From Campylobacteraceae bacterium (GTDB taxonomy: Bacteria > Campylobacterota > Campylobacteria > Campylobacterales > Sulfurovaceae): 34,716 nt of DNA. The stretch lies in assembly GCA_027081065.1 (NCBI GenBank), contig JALWLW010000114.1, forward strand, positions 1 to 34,716, in the 5' to 3' direction. A program made the position numbers and the translations under genes. Each line of letters opens with the position of its first letter. The first letter of the stretch is position 1. Positions 15,717 through 26,000 of the stretch are shown here, piece by piece. The notes under the pieces are model-generated. The model worked only from the letters and a program-made list of their open reading frames with translations, was not told the origin of the DNA and made no database searches.

Positions 15717-17549
15717 GTGAAAAATGAAAAAAATCATACAGAGTGGGTAGATTTTACCGATAAGATTGTTTATTTATATGAAAAATTATTTAATTATGAC
15801 AAAGATATGCTCACTAAATACTTTTCAGATAAAAATTCAATACAAAAATATAACAGTCGTAAAAAAACTATAGAGAATTGGTTAGAAGGGAAAACTAAAA
15901 AACCAAATGGCTTTTACCTGTCACATTTTAAAATTAACGAATATAAACTCAATGGTCAACTGCTACTCCCTAAAATAGCTTTTGAAAAATGGTCTTTAGA
16001 GATGTTTATAAAAAGAGTTGATCTTTACTTATCTGAAAAGAAAAACCTTGACATTCCCAATCAAATGAAATACATTTACTTTTTTTCAACCATGGAAAAG
16101 AAGCTTAGTTATTTTGAAATTTACTATCCTAATACTGAAAACGATACTATTATTTGCTTAAAATCTCCCACGTATACTGACTGGACTAGCTATCACGGCG
16201 AGATTACTATTCATAGTAATATGTGTTACATAAAAGTTAAAAATGAGTTTGATTACATGAATTTTATTTTCAAAAATAATGTTGATTTTTACAAAAATAA
16301 AATAAAAATTTTTGGTGTCGCACAGGCTGTTGATGCTGTAAGTAGAGAACCTAAAGCATTTTTAACTCTCTTAACCTCTAAAAAAATAACAGCACAAGAA
16401 GAGTCTCGTTTTGCCCATAAACTTAACTACTCTAACCTTATGATAGCTGATGACTTTAGTCATGGTTGTGCAATCGAACGTGATTATTTTTTGGAAAACT
16501 TCTCAGAAAAAATTCGTGACCTCAATCGTGATACTAACCACTACGCTATTAACAACCATTTTAAAGATGATTTATATTTTGATATCATCATACAAGAGTA
16601 CAAAAGTTACATAAGGCTACTAGAACAGTCCTTAACGCATGGTGACTACCCCATTAACCATAAACGACAATCTATACTTTTTGCACTAGAACATATGTGT
16701 AAAGAGAAAAAAGAGAGAGCAACAATTCTCTATCTACTCAATACAGATGGATTAACACTTCTTAATACAAAAAACTCCATTATGGATATGCAACTCACTT
16801 TAGTAAGGAAAGGAAAACTATCACTCTCTTATCTATTTATTGTTGAAGATATTACGCTTATTACCCAAGATATCATTGAACAACTACGTTGTTTAGAACA
16901 AAATGGCATTAAGGTTAAACTTAGTAGTCATTCACGCTCTATCTACTCTAAAATTCTTATTGTTGATAATAAAAACTTCGCCATCTACAAAAGAAAAAAT
17001 GAACAAACAGACAACCATGTGACCAAAAGTGCAAACAGCATTGAGCTACTCAACTATGAAGTAAAAGAAGTTGAGAAAGATGCCATATCAATTGATGCAT
17101 TTATAAAAGAACATTATCCTTTAGATGGCGATTGGTATCATTATACCTTTAACTCAAAACAGAGTAATAACTCTTTTCAAGAGATTCCCTTTAAGATTTC
17201 AAATTACACCTTTAGAGCCAAATACAAAAATGGTGAACGTAAAGGCTCACTCCTACAAACAAAAGAGTACACTTTACTCTTACTTGAACACTCTATTATT
17301 AGAATTCATAACATCAATTTAAAAGAGAAAATATTCTATGTAAGTATTATTGGAAAAGAGATGGGTAAACACCACAAAGATGTTCTCTTATTTGGTCTAT
17401 TTTCTAAGCTAAAGTTAACAGAAAAACAAGCCATTGAACTGCTCAATAGTATTCATGAAAAAGAAGATGAAGCCTTTAGACTCAAAATATGCAATGACTT
17501 TGATTCAACTTTGGCTTATTTTGATGTCAATGAGAATGTAATGGGTTAA
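15717..17549 (+). CDS. Unrecognised 610-residue protein with HTH-like N-terminus and degenerate HKD motif
   Basis: Not a family I know. GTG start chosen because AGAAAGGGAT precedes it. Residues 47-63 (SRKKTIENWLEGKTKKP) resemble the recognition-helix end of small phage-type helix-turn-helix repressors. A beta-rich segment follows (about 110-200: KLSYFEIYYPNTENDTIICL, SYHGEITIHSN). About 310-425 has alternating strands and helices (ATILYLLNTDGLTLL; LSLSYLFIVED; DIIEQLRCLEQNGIKVKLSS) ending in Y410-S-K412-I-L-I-V-D417. This matches the phospholipase D H-x-K-x4-D spacing with His replaced by Tyr, so nuclease or lipase activity is unlikely; it may be a ligand-binding PLD-like fold. No signal peptide or membrane segment. 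It ends 38 bases before the SulP gene, but that gene may have its own promoter. Both domain suggestions are tentative. Confidence 0.5.
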   Translation: MKNEKNHTEWVDFTDKIVYLYEKLFNYDKDMLTKYFSDKNSIQKYNSRKKTIENWLEGKTKKPNGFYLSHFKINEYKLNGQLLLPKIAFEKWSLEMFIKRVDLYLSEKKNLDIPNQMKYIYFFSTMEKKLSYFEIYYPNTENDTIICLKSPTYTDWTSYHGEITIHSNMCYIKVKNEFDYMNFIFKNNVDFYKNKIKIFGVAQAVDAVSREPKAFLTLLTSKKITAQEESRFAHKLNYSNLMIADDFSHGCAIERDYFLENFSEKIRDLNRDTNHYAINNHFKDDLYFDIIIQEYKSYIRLLEQSLTHGDYPINHKRQSILFALEHMCKEKKERATILYLLNTDGLTLLNTKNSIMDMQLTLVRKGKLSLSYLFIVEDITLITQDIIEQLRCLEQNGIKVKLSSHSRSIYSKILIVDNKNFAIYKRKNEQTDNHVTKSANSIELLNYEVKEVEKDAISIDAFIKEHYPLDGDWYHYTFNSKQSNNSFQEIPFKISNYTFRAKYKNGERKGSLLQTKEYTLLLLEHSIIRIHNINLKEKIFYVSIIGKEMGKHHKDVLLFGLFSKLKLTEKQAIELLNSIHEKEDEAFRLKICNDFDSTLAYFDVNENVMG

Positions 17550-17550
17550 A

Positions 17551-17559
17551 TGCTAGAAT
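17551..17559 (+). promoter_or_regulatory. Extended -10 for the SulP gene
   Basis: TGCTAGAAT just after the preceding stop codon matches an extended -10 (TGN plus TAGAAT). A start near 17566 would leave a leader of about 22 bases containing the AAAGGA site. Confidence 0.4.
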
Positions 17560-17587
17560 TCGCCCAATATTTCAAAAGGAATTCTTA

Positions 17588-19171
17588 TTGATTAATTTAC
17601 AAAATTACTCTACTCAAAACATCAAAAATGATGTTCTCTCAGGAGCATTGGTGGCAGTGGCACTCGTTCCTGAAGCCATTGCATTTTCATTTATTGCCGG
17701 AGTCTCTCCTGTGGTTGGACTTTATGGAGCTTTTATTATCGGGCTTATTACAGCTATTTTAGGAGGTAAACCTGGAATGATTTCAGGGGCTACTGGTTCA
17801 GTGGCTGTTGTTTTTATTGGTCTTGGTCTCTCTGTTAAAAATATGTACCCCGACTTAGATGCCCAAGCACTCTCTATGATGGTACTGCATTATATTTTAC
17901 TCACTTCCATAATTGCAGGTCTCATACAAGTTGCCATTGGGGTGATGAAAATGGGAAAATTTATCCGTCTTGTTCCTCAACCTGCTCTTTTTGGTTTTGT
18001 AAATGGTCTAGCCATTGTCATTGCCATGGCACAACTGACCTTTTTAGCCCCTACAAATATTGAACAATATGACTCATGGATAGAGATTGTCAAAGCCAGT
18101 TTCAGCGAAAATTATATCATGTATATTATCATCGCCATTACCATGGCAACCATGCAGTTTTTACCTAAAGTATCCAAAGCTGTCCCAGCTGGACTTGTGG
18201 CGATTGTGGTTATCACCCTTGTGGTTTATTTTGGAAATATCTCAACCAAAGTAGTCGGAGACCTAGCCGACCTCTCAAATGTCTCCATGCCTACTTTTGT
18301 CATGCCACTTTCTGAACTCTTTTCTTGGAATGCCATGAGTATTATCTTACCTGTGGCGTTCATTGTCGCACTTGTGGGGCTTATTGAGTCTTTACTTACG
18401 CTTTCAGTACTTGATGAAATGGGTGGTGAAAGAGGTTCAGGAAACAAAGAGTGTGTAGCACTAGGTCTTGGTAACACCACCTCTGGACTCTTTGGAGGTA
18501 TGGCTGGATGTGCTATGATAGGGCAATCGGTCATTAACTTCACTTCTGGTGGACTTGGGCGTTTGTCTTCTTTTACAGCTGCTGTACTACTCATCATTTT
18601 AGTGGTAAGTTTTTCGAATGTTATTGCAGCCATTCCTGTGGCTGTCTTAGTAGGAATCATGTTTATGGTGAGTATTGGTACGTTTGAGTTTTCATCAATG
18701 AGACGATTAAAGCACATGCCAAGAGCTGATGCCTTTGTGCTTATTGTAGTTACCATCATCACCGTTCTTGAAGACTTAGCTGTGGCTGTTATTGCAGGTA
18801 TTATCATCTCTGCATTGGTATTTGCTTGGGAACATGCAAAAATCTTAGCAAGAACCAAAACCGATAAAGATGGCAAAAAAATCTATGAACTCGAAGGTCC
18901 TCTTTTCTTTGGTTCAGTGACCTCTTTTAATGAACAGTTTGATGTAGAAAATGACCCAGATGAAGTGATTATTGACTTTAAAGATGCAAGAGTAATGGAC
19001 AGTTCAGGCGTTGAAGCGATTGATGGACTCACAGAAAAATACAAACAAGCTGGTAAGAAACTTACCCTTAGACATTTGTCCCAAGATTGTAAAAAAGTAC
19101 TTACCATTGCTGGACCATTTTGTACTTACGAAGAAGATGACCCAACTTATAAAGTGGCTACGAACCAATAG
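17588..19171 (+). CDS. SulP-family inorganic anion transporter with STAS domain
   Basis: 527-residue SLC26/SulP transporter in the inner membrane. The N-terminus has DVLSGALVAVALVPEAIAFSFIAGVSPVVGLYGAF, the SulP start signature, then about 12 membrane segments to residue about 415, including GGKPGMISGATGSVAVV and GGMAGCAMIGQSVINFTSGG. The cytosolic C-terminus is a STAS domain (IIDFKDARVMDSSGVEAIDGL, with the DSSG loop). Substrate may be sulfate, bicarbonate or another anion; sequence alone does not decide. Start is TTG, chosen for the AAAGGA about 8 bases before it and the family-typical start of similarity. Confidence 0.92.
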   Translation: MINLQNYSTQNIKNDVLSGALVAVALVPEAIAFSFIAGVSPVVGLYGAFIIGLITAILGGKPGMISGATGSVAVVFIGLGLSVKNMYPDLDAQALSMMVLHYILLTSIIAGLIQVAIGVMKMGKFIRLVPQPALFGFVNGLAIVIAMAQLTFLAPTNIEQYDSWIEIVKASFSENYIMYIIIAITMATMQFLPKVSKAVPAGLVAIVVITLVVYFGNISTKVVGDLADLSNVSMPTFVMPLSELFSWNAMSIILPVAFIVALVGLIESLLTLSVLDEMGGERGSGNKECVALGLGNTTSGLFGGMAGCAMIGQSVINFTSGGLGRLSSFTAAVLLIILVVSFSNVIAAIPVAVLVGIMFMVSIGTFEFSSMRRLKHMPRADAFVLIVVTIITVLEDLAVAVIAGIIISALVFAWEHAKILARTKTDKDGKKIYELEGPLFFGSVTSFNEQFDVENDPDEVIIDFKDARVMDSSGVEAIDGLTEKYKQAGKKLTLRHLSQDCKKVLTIAGPFCTYEEDDPTYKVATNQ

Positions 19172-19179
19172 AGATGCAA

Positions 19180-19208
19180 AGGTAGATTCAAGTCTATTGA
19201 ATCTACCT
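19180..19208. terminator. Convergent hairpin terminator
   Basis: Perfect 11-bp stem (AGGTAGATTCA / TGAATCTACCT) with a 7-base loop AGTCTAT, between the converging SulP and globin genes. Flanks are A/T-rich but without a long U-run. Confidence 0.6.
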
Positions 19209-19209
19209 C

Positions 19210-19611
19210 TTAATAATCGTCGTCATCCTCATCTTCTAAATCTAAATCTTTTATGAACCTTGTAGAGAGGGCTTTTGCTTTTCCATAAAAATTTCTAACA
19301 TTAGAAGGAGTATAAATCTCTTCAAGCGTTTCTCTAAATATTTTTAACCATTGCTCAAATGTCTCTGGTGTTAGTCCTGCTAAAAAGACATGGGGCAACA
19401 GAGGGTCACCCATATATTTTCCCTCTTCTAACATAAGACCTAACCAAAAGTTATCTAAAGTAATAAGATGTTCATACCACTTATCATTTTTCATGTCATC
19501 ACCTAAAGCGTTAATGAAAAAAGGTGCTAATACCTCATCTTCTAATACTTTAGCATAAAATCTACGTACTACTTTTTCAATTGAACTTCGGTCTATGTTC
19601 TCTATTAACAT
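19210..19611 (-). CDS. Group III truncated hemoglobin
   Basis: 133-residue 2-on-2 globin closely patterned on Campylobacter jejuni Ctb. Visible markers are Tyr19 (B10) in RRFYAKV, His48 (E7) in KWYEHLITLDNFW, the proximal His74 (F8) in LLPHVFLAGL, and Trp88 (G8) in ETFEQWLKIF. Such globins bind oxygen very tightly and are linked to handling oxygen or reactive nitrogen species under microaerobic life. An unusual acidic tail (LEDEDDDDY) extends the C-terminus. It lies 21 bases after selO and may share its transcript. Confidence 0.9.
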   Translation of the reverse strand: MLIENIDRSSIEKVVRRFYAKVLEDEVLAPFFINALGDDMKNDKWYEHLITLDNFWLGLMLEEGKYMGDPLLPHVFLAGLTPETFEQWLKIFRETLEEIYTPSNVRNFYGKAKALSTRFIKDLDLEDEDDDDY

Positions 19612-19632
19612 TTTTATTCCTTGTGATTTCTC

Positions 19633-21081
19633 TTATGATGAACAAGAGAGTTTTTGATTTTTAAATTCAGCTGGTGTAGCTTTAGCCCATCTCTCAAACT
19701 CTGGATGCTCTTCAAACGGTTCTTTAGCAATTTTAAACAACTCATCTACAACTGAAAAATCTCCTTTTTGGGCTGCATCAATGGCTTCTTGTAACATATA
19801 ATTTTTTAAAACATATTTTGGATTAACATTAAGCATCTGTTTTTTACGTTCTGTTTTGTCGATGTATTGTATACGCTCATCATAAACATCAAGCCATCTA
19901 TTCATAGGTTCATGGTAAAGCCCTGTACTTAACAACGCAGTTCTATCACCTTTATGCTCATAGTGACTAAGTGTTCTCAAAAATAGCGTATAGTCTACTT
20001 GTAACGTTTCTAACATATCGTACATGCTGTCTATTAATTCAGGATCACCCTCAACCGTACCTTCAAGCCCCAGCTTTTTACACATATAATAGTGCGTATA
20101 ACGTACATAAACTCGGTCATATAAATCTAAAAGTTTTTCCATTCCCTCAATAGGGGTTAATGGGCTAAGGGCTTTCATGAGTGCTTGTAAGTTCCATTTG
20201 GCAACGGCTGGTTGGTTCTCGTAAGCGTAGCGTCCCTCAACATCAGTATGGTTACAAACATTTCCAGCTCTATAGTCATCAAGAAAAGCAAAAGGACCAT
20301 AGTCAAGCGTAAGCCCACCAATGGACATGTTGTCTGTATTCATCACGCCATGGTTAAAGCCTACTGATTGCCATTGTGCCATAAGTCTACAGGTTATGAC
20401 CATCACTTCATTAAATAACAGTTTATAAGGGTCTGGTTTGCCTTTGATGTGTGGGAAACTCTCATCAATCACATAGTCAGCCAAGGCTTTAAGCTTCTCA
20501 AACTCACCATGAGCAGCAAAATATTCAAATGTACCAAAACGAACCCAAGTAGTACTCACACGACAAACAACAGAACCACTCTCTGTTCGCTCACGTTGTA
20601 CAGGATGTTCTGAACCAATGATTCCTAAACACAAAGTTGTAGGAATACGTAAATTGGTCATAGCTTCACTTATGAGGTACTCACGTATGCTTGAACGTAG
20701 AACTGCACGTCCATCACCCATACGTGAATACTCTGTAAGACCAGCACCTTTTAGTTGCAGTTGATACTTGTCAATAGTTCCGATGTTAATGGCTCTACCA
20801 TCACCCAAACGTGGTACAAAATGACCAAACTGATGTCCTGCATAACACATGGCAAAGGGGTCTGAGCCTTTTAGCTCATAGTCACCATTTAAAAGCTTAA
20901 CAAAATCTTCACTTTTTAATTCATCTTCATCTATGCCAAGCGTTGTGGCAACAGTTTTGTTTACATGAATAAGATGAGGTTTACTCAAAGGGTCAGGCTT
21001 AACTCTCTCATAAAACTCTTCATCTAACTCAAGATAGGGATTGCTTACTTTTAATTCATTTAACTTCTTAGTTTCATTCAT
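19633..21081 (-). CDS. selO: SelO (YdiU) protein adenylyltransferase
   Basis: 482-residue pseudokinase-fold enzyme that transfers AMP from ATP to Ser, Thr or Tyr of target proteins, linked to redox stress in E. coli. Signatures are CYAGHQFGHFVPRLGDGRAI, QLKGAGLTEYSRMGDGRA, LRSSIREYLISEAM, the catalytic-loop equivalent HGVMNTDNMSIGG and the metal-binding DYGPFAFLDDY. The third residue from the end is Cys480 (tail SCSS), aligned with the selenocysteine of vertebrate SelO, here encoded by an ordinary Cys codon. Slightly shorter than the E. coli protein (478). It heads a likely two-gene unit with the globin. Confidence 0.93.
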   Translation of the reverse strand: MNETKKLNELKVSNPYLELDEEFYERVKPDPLSKPHLIHVNKTVATTLGIDEDELKSEDFVKLLNGDYELKGSDPFAMCYAGHQFGHFVPRLGDGRAINIGTIDKYQLQLKGAGLTEYSRMGDGRAVLRSSIREYLISEAMTNLRIPTTLCLGIIGSEHPVQRERTESGSVVCRVSTTWVRFGTFEYFAAHGEFEKLKALADYVIDESFPHIKGKPDPYKLLFNEVMVITCRLMAQWQSVGFNHGVMNTDNMSIGGLTLDYGPFAFLDDYRAGNVCNHTDVEGRYAYENQPAVAKWNLQALMKALSPLTPIEGMEKLLDLYDRVYVRYTHYYMCKKLGLEGTVEGDPELIDSMYDMLETLQVDYTLFLRTLSHYEHKGDRTALLSTGLYHEPMNRWLDVYDERIQYIDKTERKKQMLNVNPKYVLKNYMLQEAIDAAQKGDFSVVDELFKIAKEPFEEHPEFERWAKATPAEFKNQKLSCSS

Positions 21082-21115
21082 GGGTTTATCTTAGCTTGTA
21101 AAGCTTTATTTTGCT

Positions 21116-22123
21116 TTAAAACCCTACAGCATCCACACGACCTTTTTGACATCGGCTTCGAGGTCGCTCTCCACCTTTAAATAACTCTTTTAACTCACTA
21201 CTTCCATTGCCCAAATGTAACCAAAGTTCTGTTACTAACCCTTTTCTACAATTCATGGTTACATGCTTACCTGCACCCTCTCCAAACTCTTTGTCAAAAA
21301 CTTTACGAATATCGTCCAATCTTACGGTTCGTCCAATATTTTGTTTAAAATACTGCTGTACTTTTGAGTCATTTACCTGTGTTAGTAAATTCATTGCATC
21401 ATCATAATAGTCATTAGCAGATGTGCCATAACACGTTCCATGCTTTACCCACTCATGTTTGTGTAAGTTAGAACTATATCCAGGCATAAGTCTTGAAAGT
21501 CTTGTACGTGTCGATGAATTTAAATCTAATTTATCAAGTCTATTCCATTGTTTGTTTTTGTCCATACCAACTTGTTTTTTACTCACATTACAGTAAGCAT
21601 TGTTACGAGGTTGTGGCCAAAGTCCATGAAGCACAAATTCAAAAGCACCAAATGATTTAGCATTCATAGATTTACACTCTTTTTTATACTGATGTGTTTG
21701 ACAAAAAGCATTTTGCCATGAAATAGCCAAAAGATTTTGTTTTGAAGTCGATTTAGAACTACTTTTACTGGGTGCTTTATTATTCTGAGCTAAACGTTCA
21801 GCAAAAGTAGAAACTTTTTTAGGCACTTCTTTAACTGTTTCTTTTACAATTTCTTTCTTTTTTCCATCAGATAAACAGACCTCTTTTACCCAACGTTGAG
21901 CAATTCTTTCCCCCTCTATTAACGTTAAAACCAATCCTTTATTTCTTTGTAAAACTCTATATTTTTTACCAACTTCTAGTTGTATATTATTGGTATTTTG
22001 TGTACGTTTCATGTTATTAAATGCTGGACACTCCAACACAGCTGTTTCGTAAACTTTTGGCTTTTTTGCTACAAGTAGAAAAGGTAATGCCAATATGAGT
22101 GATGCTGATATTATTTTATTCAT
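21116..22123 (-). CDS. Exported RNase T2 with SH3-like N-terminal region
   Basis: 335 residues. Signal peptide about 1-19 (ISASLILALPFLLVA). Residues about 25-85 form a small beta-rich region with VGKKYRVLQRNKGLVLTLIE and a closing CL, resembling bacterial SH3 domains, followed by a Lys/Ser-rich linker (86-130). The RNase T2 domain starts near 131: SWQNAFCQTH, CAS I FVLHGLWPQ (His166), and CAS II HEWVKHGTC (His223, Glu224, His228), plus paired cysteines for disulfides. All catalytic residues are present, so it should be an active periplasmic or secreted endoribonuclease (E. coli RNase I type). A TATAAT lies at 22145-22150 on the minus strand and AAGGAT precedes the ATG. Confidence 0.88.
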   Translation of the reverse strand: MNKIISASLILALPFLLVAKKPKVYETAVLECPAFNNMKRTQNTNNIQLEVGKKYRVLQRNKGLVLTLIEGERIAQRWVKEVCLSDGKKKEIVKETVKEVPKKVSTFAERLAQNNKAPSKSSSKSTSKQNLLAISWQNAFCQTHQYKKECKSMNAKSFGAFEFVLHGLWPQPRNNAYCNVSKKQVGMDKNKQWNRLDKLDLNSSTRTRLSRLMPGYSSNLHKHEWVKHGTCYGTSANDYYDDAMNLLTQVNDSKVQQYFKQNIGRTVRLDDIRKVFDKEFGEGAGKHVTMNCRKGLVTELWLHLGNGSSELKELFKGGERPRSRCQKGRVDAVGF

Positions 22124-22144
22124 TTAAATCCTTATATTTTGGAT

Positions 22145-22150
22145 ATTATA
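22145..22150 (-). promoter_or_regulatory. -10 box for the RNase T2 gene
   Basis: Minus-strand TATAAT, 22 bases before the RNase T2 ATG, in the 55-base divergent gap shared with the CitE-like gene. Confidence 0.4.
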
Positions 22151-22178
22151 TTTTAAAAAAGTGAAAGTAGCATAAAAT

Positions 22179-23096
22179 ATGATATTTAAAGACCTAGAAT
22201 TCATTAAAAACCTCTCTATAGATGAACGACTTAAACATTTAGGTACAGCTAAAAAAGAGCCTCATCAGGGAAAAACCTTTCGCTCAAACATGATGCTAAA
22301 TCCTCTAAATCTCAAACATCTAAACAACATTGATAACCTAGCTTGTGACATGGTAACCCTAAACCTAGAAGATGCCATTGCTCCTAGCCGAAAAAAAGAG
22401 GCTTTACAGAACATTGCTCTTTTTCTTTCTCATTTAGAAGCATCTAACAGTTTTATAATTGTCCGTACCAATCCTTTAGAAGAAGGAGGACGAGAAGAAA
22501 TTGAGTTTCTAAATAGCTTCTCTTTTGATGCTGTGCGTGTAGCAAAAATTAAAACTCGTGATGAAATTGAAAAAATTGGTATATTACTTAAAAGTGAAAT
22601 TGATATACATATCTCACTAGAGACCAAAGCAGCCTTTGCCAACTTAGCTACTTTTGGAGGTATAGAGAGATTTACCACAGCCAACATAGGCATTTTAGAT
22701 TTGCTAACTTCTTTAGGGCTTCCTCAATCATTAGTACAACATGATAACCCAACCATACACTACATACTTTCAAAATTTTTAGTTGATGCCCGAACAGCTG
22801 GGCTAAACCCAATTTCATTTATGTTCCAAGAGTACAAAGATACCAAAAGCTTTAAAGCATGGTGTGAACTAGAGAAGAAAATGGGCTTCACCACAAAAGC
22901 CTGTATGGGACCTTTGCAAGTTGAGATTGCCAATGAAGTTTTTGGCATAGAGCAAGAAGCCCTAAAACGTGCAAAAATTATCAAAGAAGCCTTTGAGCAT
23001 TCTGCTAAAAAAGGCGAAAATGGCTTTATGCATAAGACATATGGCTTTATTGATGAGCCTATTTATAGAGATGCTTTGTTAATTTTAAAGCAATAA
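22179..23096 (+). CDS. HpcH/HpaI aldolase / citrate lyase beta-like protein
   Basis: 305-residue TIM-barrel of the CitE/HpcH superfamily, which cleaves or makes C-C bonds in malyl-CoA, citryl-CoA or related substrates with Mg2+. Seen are FRSNMMLNPLNLKHLNN, the acidic metal/phosphate segment DMVTLNLEDAIAPSRKKEAL, VRTNPLEEGGREEI (conserved Arg), DAVRVAKIKTRDEI, and SLETKAAFANLATFGG with the metal-binding Glu. Residues up to about 30 precede the barrel. No citrate lyase alpha, gamma or ligase genes accompany it, so it is not CitE of a citrate lyase complex; exact substrate unknown. The RBS is weak. Confidence 0.8.
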   Translation: MIFKDLEFIKNLSIDERLKHLGTAKKEPHQGKTFRSNMMLNPLNLKHLNNIDNLACDMVTLNLEDAIAPSRKKEALQNIALFLSHLEASNSFIIVRTNPLEEGGREEIEFLNSFSFDAVRVAKIKTRDEIEKIGILLKSEIDIHISLETKAAFANLATFGGIERFTTANIGILDLLTSLGLPQSLVQHDNPTIHYILSKFLVDARTAGLNPISFMFQEYKDTKSFKAWCELEKKMGFTTKACMGPLQVEIANEVFGIEQEALKRAKIIKEAFEHSAKKGENGFMHKTYGFIDEPIYRDALLILKQ

Positions 23097-23098
23097 AC

Positions 23099-26000
23099 TT
23101 AAAAATTTTTTCCTACAAACTCTGCTACATCTTTTTCTATACTCTCTTCTGTACCCAAAACAGCATGAGATGTTTTATATGTTTTTAGTTCAGCATCTTT
23201 AAATCTTTTCATCTCAACTTTTACATCTCGTAATGGGGTGACAGAATCATACTCTCCATGAATAAAAAGTGTGGGAATCTCCGTTGTAATAGGTTCATTT
23301 AATGTTTTGTTTGTAGAGTTTATCTCCATCTCTTTACAAAAATCTTTACCAAAAATGAAGTAACTAGAGCTTTGTCTAATGTATCCCTCTTTTAACTTAA
23401 GTCTCTCTTCTCTAATTTTTTGAAAATCTATAAAAGGTTTATCTTCATAACAATAATGCGTATAGACACTAATATCAGCATACTCTTTATTCATTAAATA
23501 ATCCAAATAACTTTTAAAATAAGGTAAAAAAGTAGTCGTTTTATTAGACTCTAACTCTTCAACTATTTTAGGTAAGTCTTTAAAGATATCTGTTGCATAA
23601 ACACCATTTAGAAGTGATTCTATAAAATAATCTCCATTAAGTTTAAGTTCTAAATAGTTTAAATCAACAGGGTGTTCGTTTAACTTTTTTTGCAATGTCC
23701 AAATAGTACTTTCCATCTTTTTAGAACTATTAGTATCTACTTTAGAGTCATTAGTATCAACTTTTTTCTTATAGTCATAGAGTGCATTATACATATCCAT
23801 CGATTGCGTTACATAGTTATGGTCTAATTTTAAATCAGGGAAACAAGCACTGTCTAAAATCATTTTCTCAACAATATGAGGGAAATTTTTTGCAACAAAC
23901 ATCGCATAGGTGGTAGAGTATGAAACGCCAAAGAGAATGAACTTATCAACACCTATAAATTTTCTTAGCAAATTAATGTCATTAGATACAGCCAAACTGT
24001 TGTAACCATTAAAATTGACTTGCTCCTTTTTTAACTTTTTAATACAAGTTTCATAGTCAATATTCATAGATGCATAACTCTCAGTTAGTGTTAAATTCTT
24101 TTTAATATCTCTTAAAACATGACTTGCAAAAGTTTCACAATTTAAAAGAGGTTTCGACAAACCTGCTCCTCTAGGGTCAATCATAAAGAGGTCTCTTCCT
24201 TGATTAATAGAGAAATCATCATGCTGCTTTAAGTAATAATCTAAAACATAGGCCGAATCTAATCCCATATTTGCACCAGGTCCTCCAGCACCCAAATGAA
24301 GTACAGGTGATTTAAATGAAAAACGTTCTGAACTTCTAAAAATTCGTAAAGGAAAAGTAATGACTCTGCTATTTTCATCATTATATATTTCAGGAACATG
24401 TACATTGTAGCATTCAACATTTAGATTTTCTTCATTTTCACTAAAGTTACAGTCAACAGGTTCTAGTCCATATTTGTGAGATTTATCTACGAATACATAA
24501 GGCATTCGGTAGACACCATTGACGTTATATCGACTCAAAAGTAATGCCACTAATAAAAGTAAAAATACGAAGCCTAAAAGATAGTTTCTTCTTTTCTCTT
24601 TTTTGAAAAGCTTAAAATAGAAAAAAAGTATTAACAATACAATTGAGATATAGAGCAGATAAGCCTCGATGCTTACCTCTTCTTGATTTGCTTTTTTACT
24701 CAATGCTATTAAATCTGAATCATTTTTTAATCTGTCTGATACATAAGGGAGAACATCAAGATTATCTTCTAATAAGGTAGAGATAAATGCCTTATCTTTT
24801 TTTAATACTTTCAGCTCTTCCAATACTTTTACATTTTGCTTAAGTGCTAATCTTGCTAATTCTTTATCTACTTGTAATGCTTCACTTGCATAGAGCAAAG
24901 CATAACTGTTTTCTTTTATTGCTTCTTTAATAAAGGCTTTATCTGATTTTAAACTCTCATCAGCAAAAATTAAAGGGTAAGCATATTTATTCAAAGAGAG
25001 TAGAAGCATAATTTTAGACTTTTTAAATCTTTCATTAGCAAACTCCAAAGAGTATCCATCATATTTTAAAGCTTTAACTACCAGTTCAATGTCATTTTGT
25101 TGCTCTTTTGTTGCATATTGAAGTCCAAAACCTGTACGCTTCAGAACTTTAAGTAAAAATGCATTATCTTTCCATATCGTCTCATCTATCGCTTCAACAA
25201 CTTTACTATTTTGCTCTATTAAACCCCAAAGAAAATCTTTGTCTTGCTTTAAACTATCATCAGCATATGCCAAGTTAAAAACATTTTTTTTAACAGCCAA
25301 AGTAATTAACTCTTTATCTTTTGTAAATTTTTCATCTACATACATTAAAATTAAAAAGTTCTCTTTTATTTTCTTTATTATAAAGTCACTATTTTGAGTT
25401 AGATTTTCATCAAAATATTTCCATGCTCCAGTATCATGTTTAATCGCTTCATCTAAAACTTCTTGATCTACTTGCAACTTTTCATCAACATAATCAATAA
25501 TCTCATAGCCTTCTTTTAGTAATCCCATCACATATTTTTTATCTTGCTTCAAATAAGGGTGTGCATATTCAAAAGCATAACTACTCTCTTCCACTGCCTC
25601 CTTAATTAGCTCTTCATCACTTTGAAGCATATTACTTGCATATGCCAAAGCAAAACTATCATTTTTAATGGCTAAAGAGACAAACGCCCTATTGGCTCTA
25701 TACTTTTTATCAAGATATTCTAATACCAGTCCATTAACTTTCAAAATTTCTTTTATAAACTCTTCATCTTCTTTTAAACGCCTATCTATGATTTTAAAAG
25801 ATTTGGCATCAGCTCTAAGCCCTTGTAAAACCAATTTTTTATTGGCACGTTGTTCTCTAGTGGCATAAGCTAAACCAGTACCTGCTTTTTCAATAACCAA
25901 TAAAATAAAATGATTGTCATCTAAAAGCTTTTTATTTAAATTAGATAAACCATATGTATAATTTTGTACATAAGCCAATGCAATATCTTTGTCAAGTTTT

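Noticed and set aside
18226..18876. 216-codon open frame antisense to the SulP gene
   Set aside because: Low-complexity Ser/Thr/Ile composition typical of the reverse of a membrane-protein gene, no RBS, and the sense strand has full SulP/STAS motifs.
22179..23096. Citrate lyase operon
   Set aside because: Only one CitE-like gene is present; no alpha or gamma subunit, ligase or CitX/CitG neighbours.
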